Positions 1 to 4,258 of a DNA stretch of 6,360 nucleotides are shown piece by piece (the first letter of the stretch is position 1; every line of letters begins with the position of its first letter). Made by a program: the position numbers and the translations under genes. The notes beneath the pieces are model-generated. The model did no database searches, was not told the origin of the DNA, and worked only from the letters and a program-made list of their open reading frames with translations. This stretch comes from an uncultured Collinsella sp. (lineage in GTDB: Bacteria; Actinomycetota; Coriobacteriia; Coriobacteriales; Coriobacteriaceae), in assembly GCA_900541285.1 (NCBI GenBank), contig UQJA01000109.1, positions 1-6,360 of the forward strand, in the 5' to 3' direction.

Positions 1-184
1 CCCATCCGCCGACGCCCGCCAACGCGTCGGCCTCGGACCTCGCGGCGGCGATGAGGCGCCCGAGCTCGGGTGAGCCCGACGGCGCGGTCCCCACCTCGAA
101 CGCGCCGCCGTCGCCGCCCGACTCGTACTCGACGACGACCGTCGAGCCGAGCGCCTCCTCGAGGGTCTCGGGCAGGCCGCCCAT
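1..184 (-). CDS. Hypothetical protein, 3' end outside window; possibly the frameshifted continuation of the DUF4313-like gene
   Basis: This minus-strand reading frame runs off the left edge of the window. From the ATG at 184 it gives 61 residues (MGGLPETLEEALGS... at the N-terminus). Almost every third codon position is G or C, as in the two genes upstream, so it looks like real coding sequence. No Shine-Dalgarno sequence precedes the ATG at 184. The same frame stays open upstream through roughly position 265, still with GC-rich third positions. There it overlaps the arginine-rich and implausible C-terminus of the preceding gene. That suggests either a gene with an unrecognised start or the second half of a protein split by a one-base frameshift. 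The residues seen are acidic with a Gly-rich turn (ESGGDGG); I do not recognise a family. Confidence 0.4.
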   Translation of the reverse strand, partial: MGGLPETLEEALGSTVVVEYESGGDGGAFEVGTAPSGSPELGRLIAAARSEADALAGVGGW

Positions 185-213
185 GCCGTCGAGGGCGTGC
201 CCAGCGACCGTGG

Positions 214-546
214 CTAGCGGGGAGCGGGGCCTCCCCGGCGCCGCCGAGGCCTCGCCCTCGCCGAGCGGCCGGTCATGCGGAGCAAGCCGGCGGCCTCGAG
301 CGCCTCGAGCGCCTCGAGGAGCGCCGCGGGCACGTCGGCGTCGATGGCGATGTCGCCGCGTCCGCGGCACCACTCGGCCGCCGCCGGCACGTTCGCCGTG
401 AGCACGCCCCGCTCGGCCATGTAGCCCTCGGAGCGCGGGTCCGTGGCGTCGAGGAGGAGGACGGCCAGGCCGCCGCCCACGTACTCATCGGCCACGAGGG
501 CGAGGCGGACCGCCTCGCCCATGGAGTCGAACTCGACCGTGACCAT
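214..546 (-). CDS. DUF4313-like small protein of a mobile element
   Basis: The frame is 110 residues from the ATG at 546. A strong Shine-Dalgarno (AGGAGGAGG) sits 7 nt upstream, around the stop codon of the DUF2958 gene, so the pair is probably translationally coupled (4-nt gap). Residues 1-94 resemble the pattern I recall for DUF4313: an N-terminal strand, then an 'xxxYxxGGLAVxLL' stretch (residues 21-32), 'GVLTANVP' (47-54), a DIAID element (65-69) and a closing TGR (92-94). DUF4313 proteins are of unknown function and occur on plasmids and conjugative elements. An in-frame repeat of the CTCGAG hexamer with 9-bp period (294-318) encodes the ALLEALEALEA helix. The last 16 residues are almost all Arg, Pro and Gly and look like out-of-frame translation, so the natural C-terminus may lie in another frame. 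The family assignment is from memory and tentative. Confidence 0.55.
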   Translation of the reverse strand: MVTVEFDSMGEAVRLALVADEYVGGGLAVLLLDATDPRSEGYMAERGVLTANVPAAAEWCRGRGDIAIDADVPAALLEALEALEAAGLLRMTGRSARARPRRRRGGPAPR

Positions 547-550
547 GCGG

Positions 551-850
551 CTACCTCCTCCTAACGGCGCTGAGCGGCCTCGGGGAGAAGTGCTCGTCGC
601 GCTCGACGGCGGCGAACCCCATCTGGCGGTTCAGCTCGGCCATCTCCTTGATGCTGAAGTAGCCGAACTCGTCGTCGTAGCCCTCGACGAGGCCGAACGC
701 CTCGTCCGTGCCGTCAAACTCGAGCAGCCACCAGTCCCATCCGCTCACACACGAGAAGTAATGGATGTAGACGACGGGGTCCTCCGCCCCGTCCTGCTCG
801 TAGAGCACCGGCAGCCCCTCCGCAATCTCCCTCGTCATCAGCTGCTGCAT
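551..850 (-). CDS. DUF2958 domain protein
   Basis: This 99-residue protein fills the usual length of the DUF2958 family. Landmarks are the N-terminal MTREIAEGLPVLYEQDG (residues 5-21), DPVVYIHYF (24-32), the Trp-rich SGWDWWLLEFDG (36-47), FGLVEGYDDEFGYFSIKEM (52-70), and ERDEHFSPRPLS near the end (83-94). These match the family order Leu-Tyr...DPxVxxxFF...WxWxxxEFDG...FGLVxGxxxExGYFSxxEL...RDxxFxPxPL. Function is unknown. The family is common on plasmids and integrative conjugative elements, often near antirestriction and transfer genes. I chose the ATG at 850 because a GGAGGA lies 4 nt upstream and homology begins there; the longer frame up to 1036 adds low-complexity sequence from the structured leader. 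A second Met at residue 5 is a weaker alternative. It is the first gene of a minus-strand cluster with the gene starting at 546. Confidence 0.8.
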   Translation of the reverse strand: MQQLMTREIAEGLPVLYEQDGAEDPVVYIHYFSCVSGWDWWLLEFDGTDEAFGLVEGYDDEFGYFSIKEMAELNRQMGFAAVERDEHFSPRPLSAVRRR

Positions 851-1112
851 GTCTTCCTCCGTTCCGGGCACCCTGCCCTCAACATCTCGCCCCTGCGGGC
901 AAAGCCGAATGGCGACGCCGCGCGTCGTCGTCGGCTTTGCTCCCTGCAAAGCCGCACCGGAGCGAAGACGGGTCAAGGGAGGTCCATGACGGCCTCCACC
1001 AACCGGAGCGGAGCGGAGGTTTGTGCGGGGTCTCATGGGCCCCCTTGACGCGGCGTAGCGGAGGTGCCACCCGGCCGCGGAGCCGTGGCCGATTCACGGC
1101 GGACGCCGGCAG
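851..1112. other. GC-rich structured non-coding leader of the mobile-element cluster
   Basis: I see no credible gene here; the open frames are low-complexity and lack ribosome binding sites. The stretch is instead full of inverted repeats. GCAAAGCCG occurs at 899-907 and again at 946-954, with its reverse complement CGGCTTTGC at 932-940, so the middle copy could pair with either neighbour. Further up, GTCAAGGGAGGTCCATGA (972-989) is nearly the reverse complement of 1033-1049 (one mismatch and one gap), enclosing CCTCC/GGAGG stems and repeated GGAGCGGA blocks. The region may be a structured 5' leader for the DUF2958 transcript, an untranslated RNA, or a DNA-processing site such as a transfer origin. 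No relaxase or transfer gene is in view to support the last. Confidence 0.45.
855..860 (-). promoter_or_regulatory. Ribosome binding site fixing the DUF2958 start
   Basis: GGAGGA on the minus strand lies 4 nt before the ATG at 850. It decides the start against the 62-residue in-frame extension to 1036. Confidence 0.75.
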
Positions 1113-2016
1113 CTCGAAATAGTTTTATCGCACTGCCCTTTCGATGAAAGCCAGCTAGCCGAAGACGGCGGCGAGTTTGAAAGCGAATCATTCCTAGATC
1201 TATTTCTATTTGCAAAACGCCTCGAAGGCTGCTCGGATAGGAGCATCTTCTACTACGAAGCCACCATCAAAAAAATGCTTGAATCGTTCGATGCGCCAGC
1301 TTGTGACTTGGAAACCGAAGAAATTAGGTCCTATTTTTCCAACTATCAGCAAAAAGCCGGCGTCACTCACGTCACCGTTGATAACGTCCGAAGAATCATC
1401 TCAAGCTTCTACTCATGGCTCGAAGACGAAGACCATATCATCAAAAGCCCGGTCAAACGCATTAAAAGAGTCAAGGCTCCGCAACTCATAAGGGAAACGT
1501 ATGGCGACAAAGTCGCGAGATTCTTTGCGATAACTGCGGGTTGCCCTGAAACCTTGCCCTGATCGACCTGTTGCGCTCTACCGGCATGCGCGTAGGCGAA
1601 CTCGTCTCGTTGGACAGGAACTCCATCGACACCATCAATCGGGAGTGCATCATACACGGCAAGGGCAATAAGAACCGCATCGTCTATTTTGATGCAAAGA
1701 CTAAAGTCCATATTTAGAATTACCTGTCTACCCGAATGGGCAGCCCGGAAGCCCTCTTCGTGTCGAGCAAGGCGCCGCACGAGAGACTGTAAATTGGCGG
1801 CGTCGAGGCGTTGCTTAGAAACTGGAGCGCGAGCTTGATTTAGGAAGGGTCACTCTCATAAGTTCAGAAGAACGCTTGCCACAAAGGCAATCGACAAAGG
1901 CATGCCCATCGAACAAGTCCTGGTGCTCCTTGGCCATAATAATAGATACCACATTAAGGTACGCAATGGTCGACCAGTGCAACGTCAAAGCATCCCATCT
2001 CAGATATCTAACTTAA
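1113..2016 (+). pseudogene. Decayed tyrosine recombinase (DNA-invertase / XerC-D type)
   Basis: Translation in pieces gives a near full-length tyrosine recombinase. Frame at 1113-1520 carries the SAM-like core-binding domain (FAKRLEGCS, then SSFYSWLEDEDHIIKSPVKRI). Frame at about 1525-1825 carries IDLLRSTGMRVGELVSL, with the first catalytic Arg at 1589-1591. The C-terminal part carries HSHKFRRTLATKAID (His 1851, Arg 1866), VLLGH (His 1935) and LRYAMVDQ (Tyr 1960-1962), ending at TAA 2014. All five signature residues survive, but the gene is broken. It has no start codon or Shine-Dalgarno, at least four frame changes (near 1520, 1830, 1850 and 1940), and in-frame stops at 1547 (TGA), 1715 (TAG) and 1790 (TAA). 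Several stops look like single C-to-T changes of Arg or Gln codons. The closest relatives I recall are the small recombinases found beside phase-variable hsdS genes, though no hsdS is here. The 5' end abuts the GC-rich block. Confidence 0.88.
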
Positions 2017-2266
2017 ACGTCGTGTTTACCCACCAGTTGCTTGTACTCCTCAGCACTAATGACCGTCTTGATATCGAGGATGGATCAACATTCATATTGT
2101 TCGTCACGTCCATCCGGTCCTCCTCGCTTGAGTTAGTTGCAGTGTCGCCACGGTCGACGGTACGCTCGGTTGCACGGCACGCGCCGACGGCGTGCGCAGC
2201 GCAACCGCGCGTACCGTCGACGGGCAACGCATCTACCAAGGCCTCGGCGATTGTCTTAGAGCACAT
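2000..2266 (-). CDS. Hypothetical protein, probably frameshifted near its C-terminus
   Basis: The frame gives 88 residues from the ATG at 2266, which overlaps the end of the upstream helix-turn-helix gene by 11 nt, as in a coupled operon. The ribosome binding site for that start is weak. A much better one (GGAGG, 2119-2123, 5-nt spacing) precedes an internal ATG at 2113 (residue 52). Third positions are GC-rich from 2266 to about 2090, but then the reading quality drops. A neighbouring frame beginning near 2083 encodes SILDIKTVISAEEYKQLVG, a far more natural-looking tail, and stops at 2013-2015. I infer a one-base frameshift between about 2080 and 2086. The middle of the gene (residues 16-38) is made by a long palindrome. 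I do not recognise a family. It converges on, and its end overlaps, the recombinase pseudogene. Confidence 0.35.
   Translation of the reverse strand: MCSKTIAEALVDALPVDGTRGCAAHAVGACRATERTVDRGDTATNSSEEDRMDVTNNMNVDPSSISRRSLVLRSTSNWWVNTTFKLDI
2153..2221. repeat. 69-bp imperfect palindrome
   Basis: The outer arms GTCGACGGTACGC (2153-2165) and GCGTACCGTCGAC (2209-2221) are perfect reverse complements of 13 nt. After one mismatch, CGGTTGC (2167-2173) pairs with GCAACCG (2201-2207), and an inner GCACGC (2177-2182) pairs with GCGTGC (2190-2195) around a small loop. It is much more GC-rich than its surroundings and has no T-tract, so it is a poor terminator. It could be a REP-like insertion, a recombinase or regulator binding site, or chance structure within a coding frame. 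Confidence 0.7.
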
Positions 2267-2504
2267 CGTTGCTTTTTTCCATAGAGGCCAGGTATAAGAT
2301 CAAATCGGCCTTGTCCACGCGCCAGACGCCGGCAATCTTCACGCCGCCGGCCGCCTTAAGAATCTGAATGGCCTTGGTCTTACAGACATTCAGCAACTTG
2401 GCGATATCTCGCGAGGTGGCGTATGCGGATGGCAGCTTGACGATTGCCTGGCACCACGCTTTACGCGCGATCGCGTCTCGTTTCTGCGAATCCATACCGT
2501 TCAT
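2256..2504 (-). CDS. Small helix-turn-helix protein (excisionase-like)
   Basis: This is an 82-residue protein with an AAAGGAG ribosome binding site (2510-2516) ending 5 nt before the ATG at 2504. Residues 28-52 (YATSRDIAKLLNVCKTKAIQ and following) form a helix-turn-helix. They are followed by a short wing, GVKIAGVWRVDKADLI (54-69), ending in a helix. This is the layout of the HTH_17/excisionase-type MerR-like DNA-binding fold, in which the Trp-Arg-Val-Asp element reads as the wing strand. Such proteins serve as excision factors or as small repressors in mobile elements. The gene is divergent from the 396-residue gene and shares a 117-bp control region with it, so autoregulation or control of that neighbour is plausible. 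No intact integrase is in the window, so an excisionase role is only an inference. Confidence 0.7.
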   Translation of the reverse strand: MNGMDSQKRDAIARKAWCQAIVKLPSAYATSRDIAKLLNVCKTKAIQILKAAGGVKIAGVWRVDKADLILYLASMEKSNDVL

Positions 2505-2621
2505 TTAGACTCCTTTCGTTTAGTTTGAATGCAATTCCACACTACGCTTTACAAAGGATGTTGTCGTATATACGCTACGAATGGAACGTGAAATTCGGTT
2601 GACAGCACTAAGGAGAGAGCT
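2505..2621. promoter_or_regulatory. Divergent control region with a CGTATATACG palindrome
   Basis: This 117-bp AT-rich stretch separates the minus-strand helix-turn-helix gene from the plus-strand 396-residue gene, so it must carry both promoters. A perfect 10-bp palindrome (CGTATATACG, 2565-2574) near its centre is a reasonable operator candidate for the helix-turn-helix protein. Matches to -10 and -35 consensus are weak on both strands, so I do not place start sites. The RBS for the plus-strand gene is AAGGAG at 2610-2615. Confidence 0.4.
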
Positions 2622-3812
2622 ATGAGTCACCCCACAATCGAAGTACCAGCACCTATAGCAGCCGAAATCAAACCGTGGACGTTGCCCTCATGTCGAGAGA
2701 AAAACTTAGATATTTTTGGAATGGAACGTCCCGCGCTTATCTGTAAACCCCATTCGACGGCCTACGGCATCCCCTCGGGCCTCTCCACCGGGACCCTTTT
2801 AGACGTAGATCTGACGGATCCAAAGAAAATCATTCAATTCGTCGAGCGGTACGGACTTCCCGTCACCCCATACGCGGGGCAATCAGAGCGTGTTGAAAAG
2901 CGTTTCACTTCAAACGACGTCTTCTCCGATAAACCGGAGCAAGATGGTCTTGATATTTGGTACGACGCATTGAATGCATCAGAAAGGTGCTCTGAAATCA
3001 GCCTAAACCCCGAGTGCGCCTTGTTTAATAACTTCAAAGATAGGGGGCGCTCTCTGGGAACAGAAGTCGCAAACTTAATCGAAGATATTAGATACAAGAA
3101 GGAACAGGTCATACTGTTGGACGATCTCGTTACAACGATGGCATTCATGCAATTAGCTACGCTTCTATTCACAGGCAAAGCAGCTTACGGTGACCGTGCA
3201 TACGACTATGTTCTGCATCAAGTACGTATCTCCCAAAACAAGGAGATTATTGAAAACAGATTTTCGCAGCTACGTATGTCGCTCCAGATGGTCGATGCGT
3301 CTGAGCCCCAGTTAGCAGTAGCCAAACCCGGAACATTTGAAATGGACGAAGGAACCAAGATATGGGTGAGCAATCAATTCAAGACAATAGAAGTTGCCCT
3401 GGCAACATTCATCGACCTCGCTATTAACCCTCAGCCAGAACCCCATACCTTCATTCAAGAGCAAACTTTACGTCGAATGGTCAACCGGAATTTAAACGGC
3501 CAAAACCCGATTTACGGAAGCCTAACAAGAGCTTGGGCGATACAACTACTAGAAACCCTTGAAAGCCATTTCTCCTGGAACACTTGCCGCGAATGCGGAC
3601 GACCGTACAAAATCCGCCAGCAGAGAATGAGGGCCTACGTCACGCAAGAAGACGCGAACGAAGACCGTTTCAAAGGGCGAAACAACGCTCGTGACAAAAA
3701 TGGCTATTGCTGCAAAGCGCACGAACAGCGTATTCGACGCAAAAATGATAAAAGGATCAGTAACGATCAGATGGATAAAATCGCCCGGAAAATGGACGGG
3801 CACGACCAATAA
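2622..3812 (+). CDS. 396-residue protein of unknown function with C-terminal Cys/His (zinc-finger-like) cluster
   Basis: The start at 2622 has AAGGAG 6 nt upstream, and the gene ends in tandem stops TAATAA. The protein shows no signal peptide or clear membrane segment, so it is probably cytoplasmic. The first 310 residues are not a family I recognise; residues 145-185 and 245-320 look helical. Near the C-terminus Cys322-x2-Cys325 (NTCRECGRPYKI) is followed by a basic linker and GYCCKAHEQRIRRK (Cys363, Cys364, His367). This resembles the zinc ribbons that end several DUF families and CGNR-type proteins and probably binds metal and nucleic acid. Codon use is AT-richer than the core genes, pointing to horizontal acquisition. 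It stands alone, divergent from a helix-turn-helix regulator, in an island-like setting where defence or regulatory cargo is common. No function can be assigned from the sequence. Confidence 0.85.
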   Translation: MSHPTIEVPAPIAAEIKPWTLPSCREKNLDIFGMERPALICKPHSTAYGIPSGLSTGTLLDVDLTDPKKIIQFVERYGLPVTPYAGQSERVEKRFTSNDVFSDKPEQDGLDIWYDALNASERCSEISLNPECALFNNFKDRGRSLGTEVANLIEDIRYKKEQVILLDDLVTTMAFMQLATLLFTGKAAYGDRAYDYVLHQVRISQNKEIIENRFSQLRMSLQMVDASEPQLAVAKPGTFEMDEGTKIWVSNQFKTIEVALATFIDLAINPQPEPHTFIQEQTLRRMVNRNLNGQNPIYGSLTRAWAIQLLETLESHFSWNTCRECGRPYKIRQQRMRAYVTQEDANEDRFKGRNNARDKNGYCCKAHEQRIRRKNDKRISNDQMDKIARKMDGHDQ

Positions 3813-3867
3813 TAATGGCGAAACTATGAATTTTGATAATTCGATATAGGATCCAAAACCCGTTTTA

Positions 3868-3898
3868 TTGCACACATCGTTGCACAGCCCATTGCACA
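3868..3898. repeat. Three TTGCACA direct repeats with exact 12-bp period
   Basis: TTGCACA occurs at 3868-3874, 3880-3886 and 3892-3898, in the same orientation and one helical turn plus about 1.5 bp apart. The spacers differ (CATCG, GCCCA). The set lies between the 396-residue gene and the terminator of tRNA-Thr. Regular spacing suggests a protein-binding array such as integrase arm-type sites, replication iterons or a regulator site. No cognate protein can be named. Confidence 0.6.
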
Positions 3899-3910
3899 CG
3901 ACAGTCATAA

Positions 3911-3955
3911 AAAGAAAGCAGGCCAGAGAAAAACACACTCTGACCTGCTTTTTCT
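3911..3955 (-). terminator. Factor-independent terminator of tRNA-Thr
   Basis: On the minus strand AGCAGGTCAGAG pairs with CTCTGGCCTGCT (12 bp with one G-U pair; plus-strand arms 3917-3928 and 3938-3949), followed by TTTCTTTTT. It starts a few bases after the tRNA 3' end. A T-run also follows on the plus strand, so it can probably stop transcription arriving from the 396-residue gene too. Confidence 0.85.
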
Positions 3956-3959
3956 TTCA

Positions 3960-4034
3960 TGGAGCCAGTGACAGGAATCGAACCTGCAACCCACTGATTA
4001 CAAATCAGTTGCGCTACCGTTGCGCCACACTGGC
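3960..4034 (-). tRNA. tRNA-Thr (anticodon UGU)
   Basis: The minus strand folds as a complete cloverleaf. The acceptor arms GCCAGTG (4028-4034) and CACTGGC (3964-3970) pair over 7 bp. The D stem is GCGC/GCGC, and the anticodon stem ACTGA/TCAGT encloses TTTGTAA, giving anticodon UGU for ACA codons. The T arm is ACAGG/CCTGT type with the TTCGATT loop. The discriminator is U and CCA is encoded (3960-3962). It decodes threonine ACA. The promoter lies upstream at 4065-4093 and the terminator immediately downstream. tRNA 3' ends are favoured integration sites, and the accessory DNA begins just beyond it. Confidence 0.97.
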
Positions 4035-4064
4035 ACACTTGGCGCTTTCGCGCGAAGCCAGTTA

Positions 4065-4093
4065 AGAATAAAGGAATTGCGGACGAGGCGCAA
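4065..4093 (-). promoter_or_regulatory. Candidate sigma-70-type promoter of tRNA-Thr
   Basis: On the minus strand TTGCGC (4088-4093) and TATTCT (4065-4070) are separated by 17 bp, and transcription would start about 25 nt before the tRNA. A TTCGCGCGAA palindrome (4047-4056) lies in the leader, possibly for processing. Confidence 0.5.
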
Positions 4094-4118
4094 CAGGCCC
4101 TTCACCCGACCACATCTC

Positions 4119-4183
4119 AAAACTATTCGCCAGAACGAATAGTTTTATCCGTTCGCCAAAACAAAAAACTATTCGTTTTGGCG
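4119..4183. repeat. Three copies of an 11-nt motif forming two alternative hairpins
   Basis: AAAACTATTCG (4119-4129) and CGAATAGTTTT (4136-4146) form a perfect 11-bp inverted repeat around 6 nt. The motif recurs as AAAACTATTCG at 4165-4175, inside a second inverted repeat CGCCAAAAC (4154-4162) / GTTTTGGCG (4175-4183). The central copy 4136-4146 can therefore pair with either flanking copy, which excludes one or other structure. The element lies between yacP and tRNA-Thr. It may terminate or attenuate rlmB-yacP transcription, or be a recombinase-type binding site. The run of T after the stems is short. Confidence 0.7.
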
Positions 4184-4258
4184 GCGGCAAGTCCACAACC
4201 CATTGACTACAGGCCAGCGGATTGACCAATCGAGTAACCGGTCTCTATAGATGCTCCC

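Noticed and set aside
851..1036. N-terminal extension of the DUF2958 frame
   Set aside because: It is low-complexity translation of the inverted-repeat leader; the strong GGAGGA at 855-860 and the start of family similarity place the true start at 850.
1902..2297. Plus-strand 131-residue frame starting in the recombinase C-terminus
   Set aside because: The first residues (MPIEQVLVLLGH) belong to the recombinase remnant; the remainder is out-of-frame translation across the convergent minus-strand genes and the palindrome.
2599..2604. Perfect -35 box TTGACA on the plus strand
   Set aside because: It lies only 18 nt before the start codon and 6 nt from the ribosome binding site, so a matching -10 would fall inside the gene; it is also part of the short upstream frame.
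3868..3898. TTGCACA repeats as a small CRISPR array
   Set aside because: Repeat units of 7 bp with 5-bp spacers are far too short, and no cas gene is near.
3868..4065. Plus-strand 65-residue open frame
   Set aside because: It spans the terminator and the antisense of tRNA-Thr and has no ribosome binding site.
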